In this document: in pieces, positions 32,097 through 40,984 of the stretch
Numbering within the stretch: position 1 is the stretch's first letter
Layout of the letters: each line of letters begins with the position of its first letter
Origin: Arenimonas composti TR7-09 = DSM 18010
Lineage (GTDB): Bacteria > Pseudomonadota > Gammaproteobacteria > Xanthomonadales > Xanthomonadaceae
NCBI RefSeq assembly: GCF_000426365.1
Contig: NZ_AUFF01000006.1
Coordinates: 62,001-126,000, forward strand
DNA length: 64,000 nt
Direction of reading: 5' to 3'
Position numbers and translations under genes: made by a program
Notes under the pieces: generated by a model
Seen by the model: only the letters and a program-made list of their open reading frames with translations
Databases searched by the model: none
Told to the model about the DNA's origin: nothing

Positions 32097-34949
32097 ATGC
32101 AGGAGGCGCGTGGTCGCAGGTTCCGCATCCGCGTCCAGCTGCTGGGCCTGTTCGGCCTGTTGCTGCTGACCGGCGCCGCGGTCCTGACGATCGACGAGCT
32201 GGAGCGCCGGGCCACCCGCGAATCGCTGCTGCGCCTGAAGGACGAGTCGCTGGCCAACCTGCGCCGGATCAAGGCGGTGTCGGACGCCTATGGCCTGGAC
32301 ATCGTCGACACCACCTTCCGCGTGCGCAACGACCTGATCGGCTGGGAAGAGGGCGTCATCGCCGTCGACCACGCCCGCCTGCGCATCGACCGCCACTGGC
32401 AGGAACTCGAGAAGGCGCAGCGCACGCCGGAGCAGCAGGCGCTGTTCTCGCAGATCGAACGCGCCCGCGTCCGCGCCGACACCGCGGCGCACACCCTGCG
32501 CGGCCTCCTGGAGGCGCGCGACATCGTCGCCCTCGGGCGCTTCGCCGACACCGCGCTGTACCCGTCGATCGACCCGGTCACCAGCCGCATGAAGCACCTG
32601 GGCGACATGGAGATGATCGAGGCCGAGCGGCTGGTGCGCGCCCAGGAAACCGGCAGCCAGCGCGCCGCCTGGCTGCGCACGCTCCTCAGCCTGCTGACGC
32701 TGGCCACCGTCGCGCTGGTCGGCCAGAAGCTCCTGCGCAACATCTACAAGGGCGTCGAGAGCCTGACCGCGGTCGCCCGCCAGATCAGCCGCCACGACTA
32801 CCAGGCGGTGCCGCGCTACCGCCCGAGCGGCGAGCTGGCGGAAGTGATGGATGCCCTGCTCGGCATGCGCGACGACGTGCGCAGCTTCGAGGAGCAGCTC
32901 AACAGCCAGCTCCTGCGCACCGAGCAGGTGCGCGCCGCGCTGCAGGAGCGCGAGGTGTTCCAGCGCTCGCTGTTCGCGGCGGCGCGGGTGGCGATCATGT
33001 CGATCGACCTCGACGGCCGCATCACCAGCTTCAACCCCTACGCCGAGCGCCTGACCGGCTGGCGCGCCGAGCAGATGGTCGGCGCCGCCGGCCTCGACCG
33101 CCTGCTGGCACCGGACGACGCCACCCGCGTCGCCGCCGACCTCACCCGCGCGCTCGACCGCGAGGTCGCCGCCGACGCCGGCCTGATCCCGCTGCTGATC
33201 GAACAGGGCTCGCCGCCGCTGGAATGGCAGTTCGTGCGCCGCGACGGCAGCCGGGTGCCGGTGCTGATGGCGACCTCGCTGATGCGCGACGGCAGCGGCA
33301 AGACCGTCGGCTACCTCGCGGTCGCCACCGACCTCACCCGCATCAAGGAGCTCGAGCAGCAGCTGCGCGCCAGCGAGGCGCAGGCGCGCGAGGCCAGCGA
33401 GGCCAAGTCGAGCTTCGTCGCGGCGATGAGCCACGAGATCCGCACGCCGATGATCGGCGTCACCGGCATGCTCGAGGTGCTGCAGCACAGCCGGCTCGAC
33501 GAGGACCAGCGGCGTACCGTCGAGGTGATCCGCGAGTCGGCACGGTCGCTGCTGCAGATCATCGGCGACATCCTCGACTTCTCCAAGGTCGAGGCCGGGC
33601 GCATGGACCTGGCGCCGACCACGGTGTCGCTGCCGCGGCTGGTGCAGTCGACGGTCGCCAACTTCACCGGTTCGGCCTCGAGCAAGGGCCTGGTGCTGAC
33701 CTGTGCGATCGACGACCGCGTCGGCCCGGCGCACGTCGCCGACGGCCTGCGCCTGCGGCAGATCCTCGCGAACTTCCTGTCGAACGCGATCAAGTTCACC
33801 GAGAAGGGCATGGTCGAGATCGCACTGGAATGGCGCGGCCGCGAAGGCGACGGCGACCGCCTGTGTTTCCGCGTTACCGACACCGGCATCGGCGTCACCC
33901 CGGAGCAGCAGGCGCGGCTGTTCCAGCCCTTCCAGCAGGCCGAGGGCAGCACGACACGGCGCTTCGGCGGCACCGGCCTCGGCCTGGTGATCGCCCGCCG
34001 CCTCGCCGAGCTGATGGGCGGGCGCGTGACGATGGAGAGCACGCCCGGTGCCGGCACCACGCTGCGGCTGGAAGTGGCCTTGCCGCGCGGAGCCGAGGCC
34101 GATCTCGAGAAGGACGCCCCCGCCGACCCGTCGCGCGGCTTCCTCGCGCGGCCATTGCCGACCGTCGAGGAGGCGCTGGGCGAACGCAGCCTGGTGCTGA
34201 TCGTCGACGACCACCCGACCAACCGCCTGGTGATCGCCCGCCAGCTCGCACTCGCCGGCTATGCCAGCGAGGCCGCCGCCGACGGCCGCCAGGGCCTCGC
34301 CGCCTGGCGCAGCGGCCGCTACGCGCTGATCCTCTCCGACGTGCACATGCCGGAAATGGACGGCTACGAGATGGCGCGCGCGATCCGCGCCGAGGAAGCC
34401 GCCAGCGGCCGCAGCCGCACGCCTGTGATCGCGCTGACCGCGGCGGCACTGAAGGGCGAGGCCGAGCGCTGCCTCGCCGCCGGCATGGACCAGTACCTGC
34501 CGAAGCCGGTCAGCATCCCGGAACTGGTCGCGGCGCTGCAGCGCTGGCTGCCGCATACCCGCCCGGCGATCGCCGAGGCGCGCCCGGCGGCGCCGCTGCC
34601 GCAGGTCAGCAGCGCGCCCGCACCGATCGACAGCGCCGCGCTGGAGGCGATCACCGGCGGCGATCCTGGCCTGACCCGCGAACTGCTCGACGACTACCTG
34701 AAGACCACCGAGGCCGACCTGCGCGAACTGCAGGCGGCGATGACGCGCGGCGACCTCGCCGCGGTCGCCCGCCAGGCGCACAAGCTCAAGGGCGCCGCCC
34801 GCCTGGTCGGCGCGGCGCCACTGGCGGAAGCCTCGCAGGCGGTCGAACACGCCGCCAAGGCCGAGGACCGCGCCGAGCTGCTGCCGCGCGCGTCGGACGT
34901 GGCGACGGCGTTCGAGCGCCTGTCGCGCTTCATCAACAGCAGTTCGTAG
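32097..34949 (+). CDS. Hybrid sensor histidine kinase with PAS, receiver and HPt domains
   Basis: 950 residues. The order is: membrane helix ~12-32; a periplasmic helical domain to ~193; second helix ~195-212; HAMP to ~265; PAS ~295-415; HisKA with His446 in AMSHEIRTPM; ATPase with LSNAIKFTEKG, DTGIGV and FGGTGLGL; receiver with Asp748 in ILSDVHMPEMDG; C-terminal HPt with His895 in QAHKLKGAARL. All phosphorelay residues are intact. It presumably sends phosphate through its HPt to the REC-EAL protein encoded 10 bases upstream, giving a BvgS-type relay that ends in cyclic-di-GMP breakdown. Confidence 0.95.
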   Translation: MQEARGRRFRIRVQLLGLFGLLLLTGAAVLTIDELERRATRESLLRLKDESLANLRRIKAVSDAYGLDIVDTTFRVRNDLIGWEEGVIAVDHARLRIDRHWQELEKAQRTPEQQALFSQIERARVRADTAAHTLRGLLEARDIVALGRFADTALYPSIDPVTSRMKHLGDMEMIEAERLVRAQETGSQRAAWLRTLLSLLTLATVALVGQKLLRNIYKGVESLTAVARQISRHDYQAVPRYRPSGELAEVMDALLGMRDDVRSFEEQLNSQLLRTEQVRAALQEREVFQRSLFAAARVAIMSIDLDGRITSFNPYAERLTGWRAEQMVGAAGLDRLLAPDDATRVAADLTRALDREVAADAGLIPLLIEQGSPPLEWQFVRRDGSRVPVLMATSLMRDGSGKTVGYLAVATDLTRIKELEQQLRASEAQAREASEAKSSFVAAMSHEIRTPMIGVTGMLEVLQHSRLDEDQRRTVEVIRESARSLLQIIGDILDFSKVEAGRMDLAPTTVSLPRLVQSTVANFTGSASSKGLVLTCAIDDRVGPAHVADGLRLRQILANFLSNAIKFTEKGMVEIALEWRGREGDGDRLCFRVTDTGIGVTPEQQARLFQPFQQAEGSTTRRFGGTGLGLVIARRLAELMGGRVTMESTPGAGTTLRLEVALPRGAEADLEKDAPADPSRGFLARPLPTVEEALGERSLVLIVDDHPTNRLVIARQLALAGYASEAAADGRQGLAAWRSGRYALILSDVHMPEMDGYEMARAIRAEEAASGRSRTPVIALTAAALKGEAERCLAAGMDQYLPKPVSIPELVAALQRWLPHTRPAIAEARPAAPLPQVSSAPAPIDSAALEAITGGDPGLTRELLDDYLKTTEADLRELQAAMTRGDLAAVARQAHKLKGAARLVGAAPLAEASQAVEHAAKAEDRAELLPRASDVATAFERLSRFINSSS

Positions 34950-35056
34950 TTCCTACGAGGTAGGAGGCAGGCAGGGCCGGGCCCCGCACTCCCTTCGAAC
35001 TGCGCGGGACCACCGGTGTGGGACAATGCGCGTGCTCCTCCTCCTGGACTCAACGC

Positions 35057-36250
35057 ATGCACTTTCCCCGCCTCGCCCTTCTCGCGGCGCTGCTCGTCGC
35101 GTCGCCGCTGTTCGCCGCTGCGCCGATGCGCACGGTGAAGCCGCTGGAAACCACGAAGTCCAGCGCGTCGGCGCGGCCGGCGCCGGAGGTCCTGGCACCC
35201 GAGGATGCGGCCGTGCCGGGTCCGGAGGTGGAGGCGATGATCCGCCAGCTCGGCGTCGCCTACTTCTTCGCGCAGGGCATCCGCAACGAGACGGCCACAG
35301 CGGACACGGCGGAGGAGCGCGAGGTGATCGAGGCGGTGATCGCCGACCCCGGGTTCATCGAAGGCCTCACCGTCGATTTCGCCACCGTGCTGGCGCCCTG
35401 GCTGCGCCGCGAGGACGTCGCGGCGTTCAGCGAATTCGCCGCCCGCGGCGCCGGTGACCGCCTCGCCGCCGCGATAGCGGCCGATCCGAGCCGCCCCATC
35501 GGCGAACACGGCGCCAGCCTGCGCCGCCGCGACCGCCGTGCCTTCGAGGCGCTGGTCGAACGTGGCCTGCTCGACCGCCTCGCCAACGCGCTGCAGCGCC
35601 CGGAAGCGATCGGCGCCTTCGTCGGCCAGCTGGCGAACGTCGGCTGCCGCATCGCCCGCAGCCGCGACCCCGCCCGCTACGACGACGTCGCCGACCAGTA
35701 CTGCGCGCTCGCGACCTCACTGAGCGACGACTCCGGCCTCAGCGATGCGCCGTCGAGCGACGCCGCGATCGCGGTGCTGCGCCTGTTCGATCTTCCCGCG
35801 GTCACCCGCCACGAGTTCAGCCGCGGCATCGCCGCCGCGGCGGATCCCTCGCAGCGGCGCGTGCTCGAGGTGATGCTGGCGCTGATGGACGACGAGGAGC
35901 TGTTGCAGCTGGCCGGCGCCGAACTCGACCGCCTGGCCGCGCCCGAGGACCTGCAGCGGCTCGCCGATTACGCGCAGACCGCCGGGGGGCGCCGGCTCGG
36001 CGAGGCGCTGCGCGGTCTGAATGCGAGCAACCTGGCCGCGCTGGTCGCCGACCTGCCGCCGGAACTGCTGACGGAGATGGAAAGCGCGGTCGGCGAAGCC
36101 GCGCTCACCCGCATCGGCACCGCCCTGGGCAGCGACAGCTTCGAAGCCGTCGGCGTCGAACTCGGCCGCCGTCTGGTGTGCCGCGCCGATCCGGCGTCGC
36201 TTCCGCCAGAGGTGCGGTTGGTGCTGACGTCGGGCATGTGCCGGAGATAG
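35057..36250 (+). CDS. Secreted helical protein, unknown function
   Basis: 397 residues. The signal peptide LALLAALLVASPLFAAAP suggests export. The mature part is mostly helical, with no membrane segment after the signal. One region (FFAQGIRNETATADTAEEREVIEAVIADPGF onward) and another (MLALMDDEELLQLAGAELDRLAAP) loosely recall the DUF2059 style of helical pairs, but the family is not certain. Three Cys residues (NVGC, QYC, MC near the end) could form a disulfide. A GACAAT box lies 30 bases upstream. The ATG at 35057 was preferred over upstream codons because it begins the signal peptide. Convergent with ggt, 32-base gap. Confidence 0.72.
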   Translation: MHFPRLALLAALLVASPLFAAAPMRTVKPLETTKSSASARPAPEVLAPEDAAVPGPEVEAMIRQLGVAYFFAQGIRNETATADTAEEREVIEAVIADPGFIEGLTVDFATVLAPWLRREDVAAFSEFAARGAGDRLAAAIAADPSRPIGEHGASLRRRDRRAFEALVERGLLDRLANALQRPEAIGAFVGQLANVGCRIARSRDPARYDDVADQYCALATSLSDDSGLSDAPSSDAAIAVLRLFDLPAVTRHEFSRGIAAAADPSQRRVLEVMLALMDDEELLQLAGAELDRLAAPEDLQRLADYAQTAGGRRLGEALRGLNASNLAALVADLPPELLTEMESAVGEAALTRIGTALGSDSFEAVGVELGRRLVCRADPASLPPEVRLVLTSGMCRR

Positions 36251-36282
36251 CGGTAGCCCGTTCGCACGAACTGCGCTCCCCG

Positions 36283-38028
36283 CTAGTAGCCGGCCGCCTG
36301 CCCATCCTTCCGCGATTCCGAAGCCCCCGTGTAGACGCCGGTTTCGGGATCGCGGGCGATCGCCTGGTAACCGCCGTAGGGGCCGTCGGCGAACTGCACG
36401 ACGTGGCCGCGGCGCATCAGCGCGCGCACGGTCTCGTAGGCGAAGCCGGTCTCGAGGTTGAGCACGCCGCCGTCCTGCATCTCGCTGAGCTGGCCCTCGG
36501 GTTCGGTGCTGCCGTCGTGATGGATGCGCGGGGCGTCGCCGGCTTCCTGCAGGTTCATGCCGAAGTCGACCAGGTTCATCACGATCTGCACGTGGCCCTG
36601 CGGCTGCATGCCGCCGCCCATCACCCCGAAGCTCACCCAGGGCTGGCCGTCGCGGCTCAGGAAGGCCGGGATGATCGTGTGGAACGGCCGTTTGCCGGGC
36701 GCGAACGAGTTCGGGTGGCCCTCGCGCAGCACGAACTGCTCGCCGCGGTTCTGGAAGATGAAGCCGGTGCCCGGCGCGGTCATGCCGCTGCCCATGCCGC
36801 GGTAGTTCGACTGGATCAGCGACACCATCATCCCGTCGGCATCGGCGACGGTCAGGTAGATCGTGTCGCCCTGCTGCAGGCCGGGGCCGGCATCGACCGC
36901 GCGTGCGGCGCGCTCCGGATCGATCAGCGCGCGCCGCTCGGCGGCGTATTCCGGCGAGATCAGCCGCGCGACCAGGGCCGCGTGGTCGCCGTCCCGGGCG
37001 GTGTCGTGGAAGGCCGGATCGGCATACCAGCGGGCGCGGTCGGCGAAGGCCAGCTTCTTGGCCTCGGTGAACAGGTGCACGTGCTCGGCCGAACCGAAGG
37101 CGATGTGCGAGAAGTCGTAACCCTCGAGGATCTCCAGCATCTGCAGCGCGGCGATGCCCTGGCCGTTCGGCGGCAGCTCCCAGACATCGACGCCGCGGTA
37201 GTTCGTGCTCACCGGCTCGACCCATTCGCCGTGGTGCGCGGCCAGGTCCTCGTAGCGCAGGAAGCCGCCGTTGGCGCGGAAATAGGCGTCGATGCGGCGC
37301 GCGAGTTCGCCTTCGTAGAACGCGGCGCGGCCGTCGCGGGCGATGGTCTCGAGGGTGTCGGCGAGGTTCGGGTTGCGCCACAGCTCGCCCTTGCGCGGGG
37401 CGCGGCCGTCGATCGTGAACTGCTCGCGGAAGCCCGGCCATTCCGACAGCCGCGGCACGCTCAGCGCCCAGTAGTAGGCGATGGTCTCGTGCACCGGGTG
37501 GCCGTCGCGGGCATAGGCGATCGCCGGCGCGAGGTTCTCCGCCATCGTGCGGCGGCCGAAGCGTTCGTGCAGCGCGAACCAGGCGTCGACCGTGCCCGGC
37601 ACCGTGACCGGCAGCGGGCCGCGCTGCGGCACCCGGTCGAGGCCGCGGCGGCGGAATTCGCGCAGCGTCAGCGCGCGCGGCGAGCGGCCGCTGCCGTTGT
37701 AGCCGTGGAGCTGCTTCGTCTTCGGGTCCCAGACGATCGCGAACAGGTCGCCGCCGATGCCGTTGCCGGTGGGCTCCATCAGCCCGAGTGCGGCATTCGC
37801 GGCGATGGCCGCGTCGACCGCGCTGCCACCGGCTTTCATCGTGTCGAGCGCGACCTGGGTCGCCAGCGGGTGCGAGGTCGCCGCCATCGCATGCGGCGCC
37901 AGCACTTCCGAGCGGGTGGCGAATCCGCGGCCGGTGATGCGGTCGGCGGCCGCGGCGGAGCCGACCGGCGCGACGACGCCGGCGGTCACGGCCAGGGCCA
38001 GGGCGAGCAGGGTGGCGACGGGACGCAT
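36283..38028 (-). CDS. ggt: Gamma-glutamyltransferase
   Basis: 581 residues with a signal peptide (MRPVATLLALALAVTAGVVAPVGSAAA split by convention before ADR), so periplasmic. The precursor cleaves itself before a Thr that becomes the nucleophile; the best candidate is in QQGDTIYLTVADADG. Other family motifs are AGGSAVDAAIAANAALGLMEP, NGIGGDLFAIV and the C-terminal FGVMGGGMQPQGHVQI. It hydrolyses or transfers the gamma-glutamyl group of glutathione and related peptides. The ATG at 38028 has a GGAGAACCTGCC ribosome site. Divergent from the DUF885 gene. Confidence 0.93.
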   Translation of the reverse strand: MRPVATLLALALAVTAGVVAPVGSAAAADRITGRGFATRSEVLAPHAMAATSHPLATQVALDTMKAGGSAVDAAIAANAALGLMEPTGNGIGGDLFAIVWDPKTKQLHGYNGSGRSPRALTLREFRRRGLDRVPQRGPLPVTVPGTVDAWFALHERFGRRTMAENLAPAIAYARDGHPVHETIAYYWALSVPRLSEWPGFREQFTIDGRAPRKGELWRNPNLADTLETIARDGRAAFYEGELARRIDAYFRANGGFLRYEDLAAHHGEWVEPVSTNYRGVDVWELPPNGQGIAALQMLEILEGYDFSHIAFGSAEHVHLFTEAKKLAFADRARWYADPAFHDTARDGDHAALVARLISPEYAAERRALIDPERAARAVDAGPGLQQGDTIYLTVADADGMMVSLIQSNYRGMGSGMTAPGTGFIFQNRGEQFVLREGHPNSFAPGKRPFHTIIPAFLSRDGQPWVSFGVMGGGMQPQGHVQIVMNLVDFGMNLQEAGDAPRIHHDGSTEPEGQLSEMQDGGVLNLETGFAYETVRALMRRGHVVQFADGPYGGYQAIARDPETGVYTGASESRKDGQAAGY

Positions 38029-38089
38029 GGCAGGTTCTCCGCAGGACGATCTCGGCGAAGATAGCGCGTCCCCCGAGTCCGGAGTTCCG

Positions 38090-39928
38090 ATGCGCACCCC
38101 CGTCCTGCTGATCCTGTCCGCCGCGATCCTCGCCGCCTGTGGGGGTGACCCGGGTGCCGGTGCCCCGACCGCAGCGTCCTCGCCGGCCGCCGCCGACGCC
38201 GCCGCGGTCGCACCGACCGGGGGCCCGGTCGAACTGAAAGCGATGCTCGACGACTGGTGGGAACTGCAGCTGCAGCGCAATCCGATCCTCGCCACCGCCG
38301 TCGGCGACCTGCGCTACAACGACCAGCTGCCCGACATGTTCTCCGCCGAGGTGCGCGAGCAGGCCATGGCCGACACGCGCGAATACCTCGCCCGTGCCCG
38401 CAGCATCGACCCGGCGAAGCTCGACGGCCAGGACCTGCTGAGCTGGGAGATCTTCGTGCGCGACCGCGAGGAGAGCATCGCCGGCGAGGCCTTCCCGGCC
38501 TGGATGATGCCGCTGCACCAGATGGGCAACTACGGCAGCTTCTTCGCCCAGCTCGGCAGCGGCCAGAGCCTGCAGCCGTTCCGCGAGACGAAGCACTACG
38601 ACGACTTCCTCGCTCGCATCGCCCGCTTCCCGGTGCTCAACGACAGCGCGATCGCCAGCCTGCGCGCCGGCATCGAAGCCGGCGTGGTGCTGCCGAAGCC
38701 GGTGGTCGAGAAGCTGATTCCGCAGTTCGCGGCGCACGTGGTCGAGCGCGCCGAGGACAGCGTGTTCTGGGGTCCGGTCGCGGCGTTCCCGGACGCGGTG
38801 CCGGCGGCCGAGCGCGAGCGCCTGACCGCCGCTTACCGCGAGGCGATCGCCGCGCAGCTGGTGCCGGCCTACGCGAAGATGCGCGACTTCCTGCGCGACG
38901 AATACCTGCCGGCCGCGCGCGCCAGCGTCGGTCTGTCGGCGCTGCCCGACGGCCGGGCCTGGTACGCGTACATGGTGCGCCAGCAGACCACCACCGGGCT
39001 GACGCCGGAAGAGATCCACCGGTTCGGCCTCGACGAGGTCGCGCGCATCCTCGGCGAGATGAACGCGGTGCGCGAGCAGGTCGGTTTCGCCGGCGACCTG
39101 CCGGCCTTCTTCCAGCACCTGCAGGAGGATCCGCAGTTCTACTTCGGCAGCGAGGAAGAGGCGCTGCAGGCGTATCGCGACATCCAGCAGAAGATCAATG
39201 CGCGCATCCCGCAGCTGTTCGATGTCTTCCCGAAGGCCGATTACGAAGTGCGCGCGGTCGAGGCCTTCCGTGCCGAATCGGAGGCGGGCGCGTCCTACAT
39301 GGCGCCGGCGCCGGACGGTTCGCGGCCGGGCATCTTCTACCTCAACACCTTCAACCTGAAGGCGCAGCCGAAGTTCCTGGTCGAGACGCTGTCGATCCAC
39401 GAGGCCTCGCCGGGGCACCACTTCCAGATCGCGATCCAGCAGGAGATCGAGGACCTGCCGGCCTTCCGCCGCTTCGGCGGCTATACCGCCTTCGCCGAGG
39501 GCTGGGCGCTGTACGCCGAATCGCTGGGCAAGGAGATGGGCCTGTTCGAGGATCCCTACCAGTGGTACGGGCGGCTCAGCGACGAGCAGCTGCGGGCGAT
39601 GCGCCTGGTCGTCGACACCGGCCTCCACTACTACGGCTGGACGCGCGAACAGGCGATCGACTACATGAAGGCGAACTCGTCGATGGCCGAGAGCGACATC
39701 GTCGCCGAGGTCGAGCGCTACATCGCGATGCCCGGCCAGGCCCTCGCCTACAAGGTCGGCCAGCGCGAGATCCGTTCGCTGCGCGAGGAAGCCGAGCGCG
39801 AACTCGGCGACCGCTTCGACGTCAAGGCCTTCCACCGCCAGGTGCTGATCGACGGCGCCCTGCCGATGGACGTGCTCGCCAGCAAGATCCGCGCCTGGAT
39901 CGCCACCGAAAAATCCCGCCCGGATTGA
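38090..39928 (+). CDS. DUF885-family lipoprotein, predicted zinc peptidase
   Basis: 612 residues. Lipobox LAAC (Cys17) follows a signal peptide, and then a 30-residue Ala/Pro linker. The large helical domain carries HEASPGHHFQI (an HExxxxHH zinc site) and FAEGWALYAESLG, the two hallmarks of DUF885 and of its M32-like fold; peptidase activity is inferred. Family members are usually ~560-610 residues, as here. Upstream TCCGGAGTTCCG ribosome site. The divergent neighbour is ggt, suggesting peptide handling in the envelope. Confidence 0.9.
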   Translation: MRTPVLLILSAAILAACGGDPGAGAPTAASSPAAADAAAVAPTGGPVELKAMLDDWWELQLQRNPILATAVGDLRYNDQLPDMFSAEVREQAMADTREYLARARSIDPAKLDGQDLLSWEIFVRDREESIAGEAFPAWMMPLHQMGNYGSFFAQLGSGQSLQPFRETKHYDDFLARIARFPVLNDSAIASLRAGIEAGVVLPKPVVEKLIPQFAAHVVERAEDSVFWGPVAAFPDAVPAAERERLTAAYREAIAAQLVPAYAKMRDFLRDEYLPAARASVGLSALPDGRAWYAYMVRQQTTTGLTPEEIHRFGLDEVARILGEMNAVREQVGFAGDLPAFFQHLQEDPQFYFGSEEEALQAYRDIQQKINARIPQLFDVFPKADYEVRAVEAFRAESEAGASYMAPAPDGSRPGIFYLNTFNLKAQPKFLVETLSIHEASPGHHFQIAIQQEIEDLPAFRRFGGYTAFAEGWALYAESLGKEMGLFEDPYQWYGRLSDEQLRAMRLVVDTGLHYYGWTREQAIDYMKANSSMAESDIVAEVERYIAMPGQALAYKVGQREIRSLREEAERELGDRFDVKAFHRQVLIDGALPMDVLASKIRAWIATEKSRPD

Positions 39929-39932
39929 CCCC

Positions 39933-39955
39933 GTAGGAGCGCCTTCAGGCGCGAT
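39933..39955. repeat. REP element between DUF885 and AEC genes
   Basis: A complete GTAGGAGCGCC...CGCGAT unit begins 4 bases after the DUF885 stop and ends 7 bases before the AEC ATG. The REP therefore occupies the place where a ribosome site would be expected. Confidence 0.93.
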
Positions 39956-39962
39956 CCTCCCC

Positions 39963-40874
39963 ATGGCCTCCTACGCCCTCATCCTCGCCATGCTCGCCCT
40001 CGGCCTGCTCTTCCGCAGGCTGCGGCTGTTCCCGGAATCCGCGCCGGAAACCCTGAACCTGGTCGTGCTCTACGTCTGCCTGCCGGCCTCGGTGCTGCTC
40101 TACGCGCCGCGGCTGCAGTTCGGCATGCATGTGCTGGCGGTCGCGGCGGTGCCCTGGCTGCTGCTGCTCGCGACGATCGCTGCAGTCAGCGCGGTTTCGA
40201 AGTGGCTGCGCCTGCGCCGAGACGAACACGCGGTGCTGCTGCTCTGCGTCGCGCTCGGCAACACCAGCTTCCTCGGCTATCCGCTGTGCCGCGCCCTGCT
40301 CGGCGAGGCGGCGCTGCCCTACGCGGTGATCTACGACCAGTTCGGCGCCTTCCTGATCCTCTCGACCTTCGGTCTCTACGTGCTCGCGCGCTACGGCGGC
40401 GACACCCCGCCGACCGCGCGCGCGATGGCGAAGCGCGTCGTCACCTTCCCGCCCTTCCTCGCGCTGCTGTTCGGGCTGACGCTGATGCCGGCGACCCCGC
40501 CGGCGTGGATCGCCGACGGCCTGCAGCGCCTCGCCGACGCCCTGTTGCCGCTGGTCGTGCTGGCGATCGGCCTGAGCCTGCAGCTGAAGCTGCCGCGGGA
40601 CGAACTGAAACCGCTCGCCGCCGGCCTCGGACTGAAGCTGATCGTGATGCCGGCGCTGGCGCTGGCCGTCGTGCCGCTGCTCGGCCTCGCCGGCACCGCC
40701 GCCGACGCCACTGTGCTCGAATCGGCGATGCCGCCGATGGTCACCGCCGCGGCGCTGGCGATCTCGCACCGCCTCGCCCCCGGCCTCGCCGCCGCGATGG
40801 TCGGCTACGGCATCCTGCTCTCGCTGGCGACGCTGCCCGCCTGGACCTGGCTCCTCCAGCACCTCCCCCTGTAG
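39963..40874 (+). CDS. AEC-family (auxin efflux carrier type) permease
   Basis: 303 residues, about ten hydrophobic helices. NTSFLGYPLCRALLG and AVIYDQFGAFLILSTFGLYV correspond to the conserved Asn/Gly-rich helix break of the AEC/BASS-like fold. Bacterial members move organic acids such as malate or amino acids; the substrate here is not known. The start lies 7 bases after a REP, with only CCTCCCC between, so there is no Shine-Dalgarno site. The UAG stop is part of the next REP (GTAGGAGCG...). Convergent with the Ycf46-like ATPase. Confidence 0.88.
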   Translation: MASYALILAMLALGLLFRRLRLFPESAPETLNLVVLYVCLPASVLLYAPRLQFGMHVLAVAAVPWLLLLATIAAVSAVSKWLRLRRDEHAVLLLCVALGNTSFLGYPLCRALLGEAALPYAVIYDQFGAFLILSTFGLYVLARYGGDTPPTARAMAKRVVTFPPFLALLFGLTLMPATPPAWIADGLQRLADALLPLVVLAIGLSLQLKLPRDELKPLAAGLGLKLIVMPALALAVVPLLGLAGTAADATVLESAMPPMVTAAALAISHRLAPGLAAAMVGYGILLSLATLPAWTWLLQHLPL

Positions 40875-40969
40875 GAGCGCCTTCAGGCGCGATGCCCCTT
40901 CTGTAGGAGCGCCTTCAGGCGCGATGCTTTTCTTTACAGCAACAGCATCGCGCCTGAAGGCGCTCCTAC
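40871..40969. repeat. Three REP elements, two direct and one inverted
   Basis: Copies at 40871-40893 (+), 40903-40925 (+) and 40947-40969 (-), laid out almost as at 10307-10415. The last direct copy and the inverted copy form a stem of about 25 bases. The cluster sits between two convergent genes, and the TAG of the first copy ends the AEC reading frame. Confidence 0.93.
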
Positions 40970-40984
40970 AGAAGAGGGGGAGGG

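Noticed and set aside
35717-39964. Open frame of about 1415 codons on the minus strand across ggt and the DUF885 gene
   Set aside because: It covers ggt in another frame and runs antisense to the secreted protein and DUF885 lipoprotein genes. Its Arg-rich composition and the convincing motifs in those genes identify it as a shadow.
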